From positions 6,138,001 to 6,202,000 of the forward strand of contig OZ245874.1 in NCBI GenBank assembly GCA_965229335.1: a stretch of DNA of 64,000 nt. Reading direction: 5' to 3'. The stretch is from JAFKFH01 sp017307375. Its GTDB lineage: Bacteria > Pseudomonadota > Alphaproteobacteria > Ferrovibrionales > Ferrovibrionaceae. Under the pieces are notes generated by a model. It had not been told where the DNA came from and ran no database searches. It saw nothing but the letters and a program-made list of their open reading frames with translations. A program made the translations under genes and the position numbers. This document shows, one piece after another, positions 1 through 9,423 of this stretch (position 1 is the stretch's first letter; every line of letters starts with the position of its first letter).

Positions 1-1089
1 CTTCAGCCGGTCGTTGGTCAGCTGCAGGTTCTCCAGCCCCCAGCGCACCTGCGCCCCGGTCAGCGGCTTGTTGCCGTACTTGCCCTGCGCCGCCCGGATC
101 CCCTCGACCGTCAGCATGGCGTTGACCAGGCCGCGGTTGTAGAGCACCTCGCCGATCTCCTCCTTCTTGCCCGCCCCCTGGCCCTTGTCGTAGACGAACT
201 TCGCGATGTCGGCATGCACGTTGTAGGTGCCCGCGCCGTGCTGCAGCGCCGCCGCGCTGTAGCCCTTCGCCCCGCCCTCGGCCGGGCGCACGTCGGGCTC
301 GGCCCCCGACCACCACACCCCGAACATCCGGTCGCGCGGGAAGTTGACCGACGCCGCCTCCTTGATCGCCGTCGAGTTCATCACCCCCCAGCCCCACAGC
401 AGCAGGTAGTCCGGCCGGCTCTGCCGCACCTTCAGCCAGGTCGCCTTCTGCTCGACCCCGGGATGCGTCACCGGCAGCGCCTCGAACTCGAAGCCCTGGC
501 GCCTGGCCAGTTCCTGCAGCACCGGGATCGGTTCCTTGCCGAACGGCGAGTCGTGGTAGACCAGCGCCACCTTCTTGCCCTTCAGCGAGCCGCCGGCCTT
601 CTGCGCCACGTACTGCACCAGGATGTCGGCGGCGTCCCAGTAGGTGCCGAGATAGGGGAAGATCCACGGGAACACCGCCCCGTCCACCGTCTCCGACCGG
701 CCATAGCCCATCGTCACCACCGGGATCTTGTCGACCGGCGCCTTCTCGATCAGCGCGAAGGTGATCCCGGTCGACAGCGGGCTGAACGCCGCCGCCCCGG
801 TCGGGCCCTTGCCCTTCAGCCGCTCGTAGCACTCGACGCCGCGATCGGTGGCATAGCCGGTCTCGCATTCCTCCGACGTGATCTTCACCCCGTTGATGCC
901 GCCGTCCCGGGCGTTGACCAGGTTCAGGTAGTCGGCGAAGCCGTTGGCGAAGGGGATGCCGTTCGGCGCGTAGGGGCCGGTGCGGTAGACCAGCGAGGGG
1001 ATGAACTGCTCGTTGGCCTGGGCCAGCGCCCCGGTGGTCCACATCGCGCCCGCCGCCGCCGCGGCGAGCAGGAGACTGCGCTTGATCAT
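1..1089 (-). CDS. livK: Liv-type ABC transporter substrate-binding protein (3' end outside window)
   Basis: Periplasmic solute-binding component of a branched-chain-amino-acid (HAAT) type ABC importer. The ATG at 1089 opens a clear Sec signal peptide (MIKRSLLLAAAAAGAMWTTGALA) and the mature part begins with a typical type-I periplasmic-binding fold (FIPSLVYRTGPYAPNGIPFANG). The frame stays open to base 1, so about 363 residues are seen and the C-terminus is missing. It is the last visible gene of a minus-strand operon, 34 bp after livM. An acyl-CoA ligase heads the operon, so the ligand may be an aromatic, aliphatic or other carboxylic acid rather than an amino acid. The family is secure; the ligand is inference. 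Confidence 0.9.
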   Translation of the reverse strand, partial: MIKRSLLLAAAAAGAMWTTGALAQANEQFIPSLVYRTGPYAPNGIPFANGFADYLNLVNARDGGINGVKITSEECETGYATDRGVECYERLKGKGPTGAAAFSPLSTGITFALIEKAPVDKIPVVTMGYGRSETVDGAVFPWIFPYLGTYWDAADILVQYVAQKAGGSLKGKKVALVYHDSPFGKEPIPVLQELARRQGFEFEALPVTHPGVEQKATWLKVRQSRPDYLLLWGWGVMNSTAIKEAASVNFPRDRMFGVWWSGAEPDVRPAEGGAKGYSAAALQHGAGTYNVHADIAKFVYDKGQGAGKKEEIGEVLYNRGLVNAMLTVEGIRAAQGKYGNKPLTGAQVRWGLENLQLTNDRLK

Positions 1090-1123
1090 GGGTTAGTCCT
1101 CCCTAGGGTTTTGGTTTCTGCGG

Positions 1124-2188
1124 TCAATGCGGGAATGGCCAGATGCGGAGCTTTTCCTTGGCGATCGCCCACAGCCGGGCCAGGCCGTGCGGCTCGACGA
1201 TCAGGAAGAACACGATCAGCGCCCCGAAGATCATCGCCTCCAGATGCGCCGCCAGCGCCGTCGAGATCGGCATCCCCATCAGCGCCGGCAGCTGGTTCAG
1301 CGCCAGCGGCACGATCATGATGAACGCCGCCCCCAGGAAGCAGCCGAGGATCGAGCCCAGCCCGCCGATGATCACCATGAACAGCAGCGTGAACGAGCGG
1401 TTGATGTCGAACGCCGCCGGCTCCCACGAGCCCAGATGCACGAACGCCCACAGCGCGCCCGCCACCCCGCAGAAGAACGACGACACCGCGAAGGCCGACA
1501 GCTTGGCCACCATCGGCCGGATGCCGATGATCTCGGCGGCGATGTCCATGTCCCGGATCGCCATCCACGACCGGCCGATCCGCGACCGCGTCAGGTTCTT
1601 GGCCACCAGCGCCACCAGCGCCACCAGCGCCAGCGTCAGCAGGTAGAGCCGGCCCGGGCTGTCGAACGGGAAGCCCAGCATCTCGATCTTCGGCGCGTTG
1701 ACCGAGCCCGACGAGGTGTAGTTGGTGAACCACTTCACCCGGATGAACAGCCAGTCGATGAAGAACTGCGCCGCCAGCGTCGCCACCGCCAGGTAGAACC
1801 CCTTGATCCGCAGCGACGGGATGCCGAACAGCACCCCGACCAGCGCCGCCACCCCGCCGGCCAGCAGGAAGACCACGATCAGGTTCAGTTCCGGGATCCG
1901 GGTGGCGAAGTTGTAGGCCGCATAGGCCCCCACCGCCATGAACGCCCCCGAGCCCAGCGAGATCTGCCCGCAATAGCCGACCAGGACGTTCAGCCCGATC
2001 GCCGCCAGCGACAGGATCAGGAACGGGATCAGGATCGCCTTGTAGAGATATTCGCTGGCCACCAGCGGCACCAGCAGCGCCGCCACCGCCAGCACGCCCC
2101 AGACGAACCAGCGGTCCTGGGCGATGGGGAAGATCGCCTGGTCGGCGGCATACGACGTCTTGAACTGCCCGGCCTCGCGGTAGAACAT
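1124..2188 (-). CDS. livM: Liv-type ABC transporter permease LivM
   Basis: Inner-membrane permease of the HAAT importer, 354 residues, the usual length. Several hydrophobic helices follow a short soluble N-terminus. The family signature is visible (LNVLVGYCGQISLGSGAFMAVGAYAA, split here only for description), as is the loop that couples to the ATPase (SRIGRSWMAIRDMDIAAEIIGI). The ATG at 2188 lies 4 bp after the livH stop and is preceded by GAGGCG, so translation is probably coupled. It would pair with LivH to form the channel and with LivG plus an ATPase (LivF) not seen in the window. The substrate is not deducible. Confidence 0.93.
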   Translation of the reverse strand: MFYREAGQFKTSYAADQAIFPIAQDRWFVWGVLAVAALLVPLVASEYLYKAILIPFLILSLAAIGLNVLVGYCGQISLGSGAFMAVGAYAAYNFATRIPELNLIVVFLLAGGVAALVGVLFGIPSLRIKGFYLAVATLAAQFFIDWLFIRVKWFTNYTSSGSVNAPKIEMLGFPFDSPGRLYLLTLALVALVALVAKNLTRSRIGRSWMAIRDMDIAAEIIGIRPMVAKLSAFAVSSFFCGVAGALWAFVHLGSWEPAAFDINRSFTLLFMVIIGGLGSILGCFLGAAFIMIVPLALNQLPALMGMPISTALAAHLEAMIFGALIVFFLIVEPHGLARLWAIAKEKLRIWPFPH

Positions 2189-2192
2189 CGCC

Positions 2193-3089
2193 TCACACCC
2201 GCTCGATGATCTTTTCGCCGAACAGGCCCTGCGGCCGGATCAGCAGCAGCGCCAGCGCCAGCATGTAGGCGAACCAGTTCTCGATCCCCCCGCCCAGCAC
2301 CGGTCCCAGGAACACTTCCGCCAGCTTCTCGCCCCCGCCGATGATCAGCCCGCCGACGATCGCCCCGGGCACCGAGGTCAGCCCGCCCAGGATCAGCACC
2401 GGCAGCGCCTTCAGCGCCACCAGCGCGATCGAGAACTGCACCCCCAGCGCCGAGCCCCAGATCGTCCCCGCCACCAGCGCCACGATCCCCGCCACCGTCC
2501 ACACCACGATCCAGATATGGTTCAGCGGGATCCCCACCGACTGCGCCGCCTGGTGGTCGTCGGCCACCGCCCGCAGCGCCCGCCCGATCCGGGTCTTCTG
2601 GAAGAACAGCGCCAGCACCGCCACCAGCACCCCCGCCGTCACCGCCGCCACCACGTCGAACTGGTTGACCAGGATGCCGCCGTCGAAGACGCTCTCCAGG
2701 ATGAACGCCGGGTCCTTCGGCAGCCCGATGTTCAGCGGGTAGACGTCCGACCCGAACAGCGTCTGCCCGAACCCGTCGATGAAGAAGGTCACCCCGATCG
2801 TCGCCATGAACAGGATGATCGGTTCCTGGTTGACCAGCGGCCGCAGCACCAGACGCTCGATCGCCACCGCCAGCAGCACCATCACCAGCGCCGCCGCCGC
2901 GAAGGCCAGCGGCAGCGGCAGCACCTCCAGGAACCGCACCAGCGCCAGCGCCGCGAACAGCACCATCGCCCCCTGCGCGAAGTTGAACACCCCCGACGCC
3001 TTGAAGATCAGCACGAAGCCCAGCGCCACCAGCGAGTACAACACCCCCGCCAGCAGCCCGCCGATCAGCACTTCCAGAAAAAATCCCAT
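2193..3089 (-). CDS. livH: Liv-type ABC transporter permease LivH
   Basis: Second inner-membrane permease of the HAAT importer, 298 residues, normal for LivH. The N-terminal LIGGLLAGVLYSLVALGFVL, the GVFNFAQGAMVLF motif and the coupling segment KTRIGRALRAVADDHQAA are all characteristic. It starts 10 bp after livG and ends 4 bp before livM, so it sits inside one transcription unit. Eight or so hydrophobic helices are apparent. Nothing looks broken. Confidence 0.93.
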   Translation of the reverse strand: MGFFLEVLIGGLLAGVLYSLVALGFVLIFKASGVFNFAQGAMVLFAALALVRFLEVLPLPLAFAAAALVMVLLAVAIERLVLRPLVNQEPIILFMATIGVTFFIDGFGQTLFGSDVYPLNIGLPKDPAFILESVFDGGILVNQFDVVAAVTAGVLVAVLALFFQKTRIGRALRAVADDHQAAQSVGIPLNHIWIVVWTVAGIVALVAGTIWGSALGVQFSIALVALKALPVLILGGLTSVPGAIVGGLIIGGGEKLAEVFLGPVLGGGIENWFAYMLALALLLIRPQGLFGEKIIERV

Positions 3090-3099
3090 CGCCGGCTCC

Positions 3100-3891
3100 T
3101 CAGTGGCTTTCGCCGAGATAGGCCCGGATCACCTCCGGGTTGGCCCGCACCTCGGCCGGCGTCCCGTCGCCGATCTTGCGGCCGTAGTCGAGCACCACCA
3201 CCCGGTCGGAGATGTCCATCACCACCCCCATGTCGTGCTCGATCAGGCAGATCGTCGTCCCGAACTCGTCGTTGACGTCGAGGATGAAGCGGCACATGTC
3301 CTGCTTCTCCTCGATGTTCATCCCCGCCATCGGCTCGTCGAGCAGCAGCAGGCTCGGCTCGGCCGCCAGCGCCCGCCCCAGCTCGACCCGCTTCTGCAGC
3401 CCGTAGGGCAGCCGCCCCACCGGCACCTTGCGGATATGCTGGATCTCCAGGAAGTCGATGATCCGCTCGCAGAACGCCCGGTGGGCGATCTCCTCGCGCA
3501 GGTTCGGGCCCCAGTACAGCGCCTGGGCCAGGAACGGCGCCCGCATCTTCATGAACCGCCCGGTCATGATGTTGTCGAGCGTCGACATCCCCTTGAACAG
3601 CGCGATGTTCTGGAAGGTCCGGGCGATGCCCTGGGCCGCCGCCTCGTGCGGCCGCATCCGCGACCGCGTCCGCCCCTCGAAGGTGATCCGCCCTTCCTGC
3701 GGGTGGTAGAAGCCGTTGATGCAGTTCAGCATCGACGACTTGCCCGCCCCGTTCGGCCCGATGATCGCCAGGATCTCGTGGCGGCGGATCGCAAACGAGA
3801 TGTCGGTCAGCGCCTTCACCCCGCCGAACGACAGCGAGATGTTCTCGACCGCCAGCATCTCCGCCCCGATCGCCCGCATCCCGGCCATCAC
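3100..3891 (-). CDS. livG: Liv-type ABC transporter ATP-binding protein LivG
   Basis: Cytoplasmic ATPase of the HAAT importer. Walker A is GPNGAGKS (about residues 45-52). The LivG-style signature is LPYGLQKRVELGRAL in place of classical LSGGQ, followed by Walker B LLLLDEPMAGMN and the H-loop LIEHDMGVV. The frame opens with GTG at 3891, which overlaps the ligase stop as GTGA. The ATG at 3888 overlaps it by one base and is an equally good start, and an internal ATG (MLAVENISLSFGG) also matches many homologues. Coupling to the upstream ligase gene is likely. LivG normally works with LivF, which is not in the window. Confidence 0.93.
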   Translation of the reverse strand: MMAGMRAIGAEMLAVENISLSFGGVKALTDISFAIRRHEILAIIGPNGAGKSSMLNCINGFYHPQEGRITFEGRTRSRMRPHEAAAQGIARTFQNIALFKGMSTLDNIMTGRFMKMRAPFLAQALYWGPNLREEIAHRAFCERIIDFLEIQHIRKVPVGRLPYGLQKRVELGRALAAEPSLLLLDEPMAGMNIEEKQDMCRFILDVNDEFGTTICLIEHDMGVVMDISDRVVVLDYGRKIGDGTPAEVRANPEVIRAYLGESH

Positions 3892-5828
3892 GCCCCCTCC
3901 GGCTGGAAAGCCCGCGCATCCTCGAGCCTGAGCTCGGCCCGGATCGTGCCGCTGCGCCCGTCCTCAAACGTCACCCGCGCCTCGACCGCCACCGTCCGCC
4001 GCCCGTCATAGAGCGCCTCGACCAGCCCGGCATAGCGTTCGGCCACCACCGGCCGCCGCACCTTGCGGGTGCGGGTCAGCTCGCCGTCGTCGGCGTCGAG
4101 TTCCTTGTGCAGGATCAGGAAGCGGCGGATCTGCGAGCCGGCCAGGCCGGGATCGCGGCTGAGGTCGCGGTTGACCTGCTCGATGCAGTCGCGGATCAGG
4201 CCGTAGACTTCCGGCCGCGCCGCCAGGTCGCTGTAGGAGGTGTAGGTGATGCCCTGGCGCTCGGCCCAGCTCGCCACCGCCGGATAGTCGATGTTGACGA
4301 AGGCGGTGACCATGTCGCGCTCATGGCCGAAGGCCACCGCCTCCTTGATCGGGGTGAAGAACTTCAGCTTGTTCTCGAGGTACTTCGGCGCGAACAGCGT
4401 GCCGTCGTTCAGCCGGCCGACATCCTTGGCCCGGTCGATGATGCGCAGATGGCCGTCCGGGGTGAAGACGCCGGCGTCGCCGGCGCGGATCCAGCCTTCG
4501 GCGTCGCGGGTCTCGGCGGTCGCCTCGGGGTTCTTGAAGTAGCCGACGAAGGCGCCGGGGCAGCGGTAGAGCACCTCGCCGCTCTCGGCGATGCGGACCT
4601 CGACCCCGGGGCCGGGCGGTCCGACCGTGTCGGAGCGGACGTCGTCGTCGGCCTGCAGGCACAGATAGACCGAGCATTCGGTCTGGCCGTAGAGCTGCTT
4701 CAGGTTCAGGCCGAGGGCGCGGAAGAAGTCGAAGATGTCGGGGCCGATCGCCTCGCCGGCGGTATAGGCGATGCGCACCCGGCTCAGCCCCAGCGTGTTC
4801 TTCAGCGGGCCGTAGACCAGCGCCTCGCCCAGCCGGTAGTGCAGCCGGTCCCACAGCCCGACCGGCCGCCCCTCCAGGATCGGCCGGCCGACCCGGCGGG
4901 CCAGCGCCATGAAGTGGTGCCACAGCCGGCGCTTGATCCAGCCGGCATCCTCCATCCGGATCGACACCGTGGTCAGCAGGTTCTCGAAGATCCGCGGCGG
5001 GGCGAAGAAATAGGTCGGGCCGATCTCGCGCAGGTCGATCAGCACGGTCTCGCCCGATTCCGGGCAGTTGACGCAGAACCCGGCGATCAGCGCCTGGGCG
5101 TAGGAGAAATAATGGTCCCCGACCCAGGCCATCGGCAGGTAGGACAGGATCTCCTCGCCCTCGCCCAGCCGGTCGAAGGCGACCCCGGCCGCCGCCGCGT
5201 CGCGCATCCCGGCATGCGACAGCATCACCCCCTTGGGCCGCCCCGTCGTGCCCGAAGTGTAGCAGATCACCGCCAGGTCGCTCTCCTGCCCGGCCTCGAC
5301 CGCCGCCGCGAAGAACCCGGGATGATCGGCATCGAAGCGCCGCCCGCGCTCCTGCACCGCGGCATAGGGGTGCAGTTCCGCCTGGGCGTAGTGCCGCATC
5401 CCCTTCGGGTCCTCGTAGACGATCGCCGCCAGATGCGGCAGCCGCTCGCGCACCGACAGCAGCTTGTCGACCTGCTCCTGGTTCTCCGCGATCACCACCC
5501 GCGCCTCGGCGTGGTCGACCACGTAGGCGACCTCGTCGGCCACCGAATCCTGGTAGACCGGCACCGGCACCGCCCCCAGGCACTGCACCGCCGCAAACGA
5601 CCAGTAGAGCCGCGGCCGGTTGTCCCCCAGGATCGCGACCCGGTCCCCCCGCACCACCCCCAGATCCGCCAGGCCCAAGGCCAGCGCCCGCGTCTCCGCC
5701 AGCACCTCCGACCACGTCCAGCCCTGCCAGATCCCGTATTCCTTCTCGCGGAACGCCGAACGGCCCCCGCGCTCGGCCGCGTTCCGCAGAAGATAGCGGG
5801 GGAAGGTAGCAAGCGGGCGCGCGGTCAC
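3888..5828 (-). CDS. AMP-dependent synthetase / long-chain acyl-CoA ligase
   Basis: ANL-superfamily enzyme predicted to activate a carboxylic acid to its acyl-CoA through an acyl-adenylate. The P-loop motif YTSGTTGRPKGVMLSH, the A5 motif YGQTECSV and the hinge region (GWIRAGDAGVFTPDGHLRIIDRAKD) are intact. I chose the GTG at 5828 (VTARPLATFPRYLL), giving about 646 residues, because homologues begin a few residues before TFPRYLL. The frame is open to another GTG at 5942, and that extra N-terminus is low-complexity and unlike the family. It is the first gene of the operon and overlaps livG. Ligase plus Liv transporter is a known alphaproteobacterial arrangement and suggests import followed by CoA trapping. 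Substrate unknown. Confidence 0.85.
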   Translation of the reverse strand: MTARPLATFPRYLLRNAAERGGRSAFREKEYGIWQGWTWSEVLAETRALALGLADLGVVRGDRVAILGDNRPRLYWSFAAVQCLGAVPVPVYQDSVADEVAYVVDHAEARVVIAENQEQVDKLLSVRERLPHLAAIVYEDPKGMRHYAQAELHPYAAVQERGRRFDADHPGFFAAAVEAGQESDLAVICYTSGTTGRPKGVMLSHAGMRDAAAAGVAFDRLGEGEEILSYLPMAWVGDHYFSYAQALIAGFCVNCPESGETVLIDLREIGPTYFFAPPRIFENLLTTVSIRMEDAGWIKRRLWHHFMALARRVGRPILEGRPVGLWDRLHYRLGEALVYGPLKNTLGLSRVRIAYTAGEAIGPDIFDFFRALGLNLKQLYGQTECSVYLCLQADDDVRSDTVGPPGPGVEVRIAESGEVLYRCPGAFVGYFKNPEATAETRDAEGWIRAGDAGVFTPDGHLRIIDRAKDVGRLNDGTLFAPKYLENKLKFFTPIKEAVAFGHERDMVTAFVNIDYPAVASWAERQGITYTSYSDLAARPEVYGLIRDCIEQVNRDLSRDPGLAGSQIRRFLILHKELDADDGELTRTRKVRRPVVAERYAGLVEALYDGRRTVAVEARVTFEDGRSGTIRAELRLEDARAFQPEGA

Positions 5829-5991
5829 GGCATAACCCTGTTGCTGCCGCGCACGATCATCGTGGTCGCTGCCTGCTGGCGCATCCCGTCCGCCTCCCGT
5901 CTCGTCGCGGGCGCGGTCTGTCGCCGGCCCGTCGCGCGTCACTCCCTGGCGTCAGGATGCACAGCGCGACGGGTATTGGAAAGCGTTATAC

Positions 5992-6420
5992 TCAGCTGGC
6001 GATAAAACGCCGCAGCTCGGCCGCTTCGGTCTCGACGTCGGCGATGCGGCGCTTGACGACGTCGCCGATCGAGATGACCCCGGTCAGCACGCCGTTGGCG
6101 ACGACCGGCATGTGGCGGAAGCGGCCCTTGGTCATCGCCTGCATCACTTCCTCGGTGGTATTGCCCGGCGAACAGGTGATGACCTTGGTGGTCATCACCT
6201 CGGCCACCTTGCGTTCGAGCGCGGCGGCACCCTCCCGGCCCAGATGCGAAACGATGTCGCGCTCGGACAGGATGCCGGCGATCGAGCGGCCGTCGTCGGA
6301 AACGATCAGGGCACCGATCTTGAGCTCCGAAAGGCGGCGGGTGGCCTCACCCACCGTGGCGTTGCTCAGGATCGTTGCGACCTCCTTGCCCTTGGCATCA
6401 AGCATTCTCTGCACGGTCAT
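5992..6420 (-). CDS. Stand-alone CBS-pair domain protein
   Basis: A 142-residue protein made almost entirely of two CBS domains (roughly residues 8-65 and 75-130), a fold that usually binds adenosyl ligands such as AMP, ATP or NAD. Typical CBS cores are visible: IGALIVSDDGRSIAGILSERD and RFRHMPVVANGVLTGVISIGD. The ATG at 6420 is preceded by GGAGGAACGCC, a strong ribosome-binding site, which favours it over an ATG 63 bases upstream. It stands alone between the ligase promoter region and the kinase pair. Homologues are common in alphaproteobacteria; the partner and ligand are unknown. Confidence 0.88.
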   Translation of the reverse strand: MTVQRMLDAKGKEVATILSNATVGEATRRLSELKIGALIVSDDGRSIAGILSERDIVSHLGREGAAALERKVAEVMTTKVITCSPGNTTEEVMQAMTKGRFRHMPVVANGVLTGVISIGDVVKRRIADVETEAAELRRFIAS

Positions 6421-6501
6421 GGCGTTCCTCCGCGGTCGTTCGTTGCGACAGCCCATGGTTGCCATAAATGAAGACAACGTCAAAGGATTGCCGCTGGCGC
6501 A

Positions 6502-8262
6502 TCAGCCCACGGGCAGGCGGACGGTGAACGTCGAACCGATGCCGAGCCTACTCTCGACCGATATGGCACCGTCGTGCAGCCCGACGATATGGCTGGCGAC
6601 GCTGAGCCCGATGCCCGTACCCGCGATGCCGGCCGCGTTGCGCGCACGGAAGAAGCGCTCGAAGATCAGCGGCTGTTCGTCCGGGGCAATGCCGACACCG
6701 CAATCGGTCACCCGGATCATTGCCCTGTCCTGCTCGGCCGCGCCGCAGACGATGACCGGGCCCTTGCCGCCGGAATACTTGATGGCATTCGACAGCAGGT
6801 TGCCGATCACCTGCTCGATCAGATTCGGATCGCAGCGAACGACCGGCGGCAGGCCGTCGATATCGACGTCGATCTCCACCCCTGCCCCTCGCGCCACCTC
6901 GCGGGAGCGCTCGCAGACGTCGCGGACGATGGCGCCGAGGTTGCACGGGGAAAACCGCGCCTCGATCCTGCCGGCCTCGGCACTGGCGGCACCCAGCATC
7001 ATGTCGATCAGCGCGATCATGCGCTGAACCGTGCGGCGGATCCGGCCGGCACGTTCGGGCAGATCGGGCAACGCGGCTCCGCCGCGGCTCTTCTGGCTGA
7101 TGACCTGGGCATCCAGATCGATGATCGACAACGGCGTGCGGAACTGATGGGACGCCATCGAGACAAAACTGCGCTGCATCGCCGACAGCTCGCGTTCGCG
7201 CACCAGTTCGCCGGCCAGCACGGCCTCGGCCTGCTTGTAGTCGGTGATGTCGTGCCAGCACAGGACAAGGCCGCCCCCTTCGGTCGTCGAGGCACTCACA
7301 TGCATCCAGCGCCCGTCGGCAAGACGCACGGCGCGATCGGCGGGCGCGCCGAGCACGAAGCCGTCGCGACCGCGCAGCAGCCAGCCCGGCTCGATGCCGA
7401 ACGGTTCGGCACCTTGCGCCAGCACCGCGTCAACCGGTGCGCCGGGCCGCATCGCCGGGGCCTGCGTGGCGAACATATCGCCAAAACGCGGATTGGCGAC
7501 AACCAGGCAGCCATCGCCGCCGAAGACCGCGAAGGCATCGCTCGACACCTCGATGGCGGCCGCCACCCGCCCCTCCGACCGGCGAAGGTCGCGCTGCAAC
7601 CGTTCGCTGACGAATTGCAGCGACAGCACTGCCAAGGCCAGGATCGCGAACATGTATTCGAGCAGAAAGAAAGTCAGCACCGGGTTCGGCGCCAGGAAAT
7701 CGTTGACCGGGTAGAGATAGCCGGCCCCCAGCGCCCGGACGGTCTCGGCGCCGCCATGCAGCATCATGCAGCCGGCGAACAGGTTGCGCGTGGCGCGGCT
7801 GCCGTCGTCCTCGCGCCGTGCCAGCAGGGCCAGCAGCGCCCCCAGACACAGCAGGGCGCTCCACGAGCCGAAGGTGGCAACCCTCATCTGCATCGAGACG
7901 TCAACCAGCAGGTAATAGAGGAAGACGGCGAAAGCGATGACGGTAAGCGCCGTATCACGGCGCCAGGATGGCCGCGCCCCTGCCAGCATGACCGCGCCGT
8001 TCACGATCAGCAGGGATCCGACGACGACCAGCAAATTGCCGGCAATGAGGACGAGCGCAAGACCTTCCGGCGACCAAGACAGCCCGCGCAACCCCTGAAC
8101 GACAAATCCGGCCGCCAGCAGGCCAAGACCGGAACTGACCTCGCGCATGCCGCCATAACGCCGGCCGCCGCGCCAGACCGCGGCGACCAGCATGGCCACA
8201 AAAAAGCAGAGCGCGGTGACGACGGTGAACAGCGTGCGGGTATCGAGCACGGCGAACGTCAA
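6502..8262 (-). CDS. Membrane PAS-containing sensor histidine kinase
   Basis: 586-residue kinase. An N-terminal membrane module of about seven hydrophobic helices (residues 10-220) is followed by a PAS-like domain (about 230-345), a HisKA dimerisation domain with phospho-acceptor His372 in SHQFRTPLS, and a HATPase_c domain. The latter has an N box (NLIEQVIGNLLSNAIKYS), a G1 box (DCGVGIAPDEQ) and a G2 box (GTGIGLSVASHIV). It overlaps the upstream response-regulator gene by ATGA (8259-8262), so the two are almost surely translationally coupled and form a two-component system. The signal sensed is not evident, since the membrane module resembles MASE-type sensors only in general architecture. 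Confidence 0.9.
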   Translation of the reverse strand: MTFAVLDTRTLFTVVTALCFFVAMLVAAVWRGGRRYGGMREVSSGLGLLAAGFVVQGLRGLSWSPEGLALVLIAGNLLVVVGSLLIVNGAVMLAGARPSWRRDTALTVIAFAVFLYYLLVDVSMQMRVATFGSWSALLCLGALLALLARREDDGSRATRNLFAGCMMLHGGAETVRALGAGYLYPVNDFLAPNPVLTFFLLEYMFAILALAVLSLQFVSERLQRDLRRSEGRVAAAIEVSSDAFAVFGGDGCLVVANPRFGDMFATQAPAMRPGAPVDAVLAQGAEPFGIEPGWLLRGRDGFVLGAPADRAVRLADGRWMHVSASTTEGGGLVLCWHDITDYKQAEAVLAGELVRERELSAMQRSFVSMASHQFRTPLSIIDLDAQVISQKSRGGAALPDLPERAGRIRRTVQRMIALIDMMLGAASAEAGRIEARFSPCNLGAIVRDVCERSREVARGAGVEIDVDIDGLPPVVRCDPNLIEQVIGNLLSNAIKYSGGKGPVIVCGAAEQDRAMIRVTDCGVGIAPDEQPLIFERFFRARNAAGIAGTGIGLSVASHIVGLHDGAISVESRLGIGSTFTVRLPVG

Positions 8263-9329
8263 TCCGCAGGCACCGGCGCGGGAACCGACTCTACCACGCT
8301 GCTCGACAGCACCAGGGCCACAAGTTCGCTTTGCCGCGCCGTTCCGGTCTTGGAGAAAATTCCTTTGAGATGATGATGGATCGTGTTGCGGCTGATCGAA
8401 TTCAGCGCCGCGATCTGATCGACCGAATGGCCGAGGCTCAGGTCGGCGAGGATCCGGGCTTCGGTCTGGGTCAGTCCGTAGCGGTCGCAGAGCGAGGCTT
8501 CCGACAGCCGCGATCGCGCAGCGGGATCGGCAAGAAAGATCGCGGCGAGCGCGCCGAAGTCGTCGTCGACCGCCAACCCGGCCTCGAGCCGGCAGGCCCG
8601 GACCGCGTAAGGCCGCCGTCCCGACGGGCGATCGAGGTTCAGATGACGGCTGACTTCGCCCCGTCCATCACTGCGAACGGCGGCAATTGCCTCCTGCAGC
8701 CGGCGGGTATCTTCGACCGTCATCGCGACGAAGCGGCCGTTTTCGAGCGCCAGGCCGTCGGCCTGCGCCAGTAGGCGCAAGGCCGCGCGGTTGGCGAAGA
8801 TCGCCCGATCCTGCCCGTTGAAGAGGATCACGGCTTCGGACAGCCGGTTCAGCACGTCGGCCGCCGAGAGAAAGGACAGGCGGCTGCGATCGGACAGCGC
8901 GACGAGGAATTGGCGACGGGTGCGTTCGATCTCGCCGAGATAACCTGCCGCCCAGCGATCGACCTGGGCGAGGCGCTGGTGGATCCGCCCCTCCAGCAGT
9001 TCGAGATCGACCGGCTTGGTAATGTAATCGTCGGCACCCAGCCGTTGCCCCGCGAGAATGTTGTCCCGATCGGCCAGGGCCGTCAGGAACAGAAAAGGCA
9101 GGCGCGCGAGGTCGGGATGGTCGCTGCGCAAGCGCTGCAGAAGATGATCGCCGCGCAAGCCCGGCATCGAGATGTCGCACAGTACGAGGTCGGGCTGCCG
9201 CGCAAGGATCGCCGAATAGCCGGCTTCCCCGTCGGCCGCCTCGATAACGTCGAAACCGGCGAGACCGAGCCCCTCGGCAAGCACGGCCCGAAGATCGGCC
9301 TCGTCTTCGATCAGCAGGATCACGGCCAT
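8259..9329 (-). CDS. REC-PAS-LuxR response regulator
   Basis: Response regulator of the kinase encoded immediately downstream. The receiver domain occupies residues 1-120 with acidic pocket Glu8/Asp9, phospho-acceptor Asp52 (LVLCDISMPG) and Lys of YITKPVD. A central PAS-like segment (about 160-270) includes AVILFNGQDRAIFANRAALRLL. The C-terminal HTH is LuxR/GerE type (YGLTQTEARILADLSLGHSVDQIA...SRNTIHHHLKGIF). The start at 9329 is preceded by GAGG at good spacing; ATGs at 9347 and a frame opening at 9368 are possible but lack a site. It may act on the inverted-repeat sites at 9424-9546 between it and the divergent secreted-protein gene (inference). Confidence 0.9.
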   Translation of the reverse strand: MAVILLIEDEADLRAVLAEGLGLAGFDVIEAADGEAGYSAILARQPDLVLCDISMPGLRGDHLLQRLRSDHPDLARLPFLFLTALADRDNILAGQRLGADDYITKPVDLELLEGRIHQRLAQVDRWAAGYLGEIERTRRQFLVALSDRSRLSFLSAADVLNRLSEAVILFNGQDRAIFANRAALRLLAQADGLALENGRFVAMTVEDTRRLQEAIAAVRSDGRGEVSRHLNLDRPSGRRPYAVRACRLEAGLAVDDDFGALAAIFLADPAARSRLSEASLCDRYGLTQTEARILADLSLGHSVDQIAALNSISRNTIHHHLKGIFSKTGTARQSELVALVLSSSVVESVPAPVPAD

Positions 9330-9423
9330 TGCGATTGCCTCGGACATTGGGAAAACAGCGGGCGACATCCGGGGTCAGTCAGTCCCGCGATACCGGCATG
9401 ATGCCCCAAAACATGGCTCGCGA

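Noticed and set aside
4107..6005. 632-codon plus-strand open frame opposite the acyl-CoA ligase
   Set aside because: Shadow of the ligase gene. The translated sequence is low-complexity and lacks any recognisable motif.
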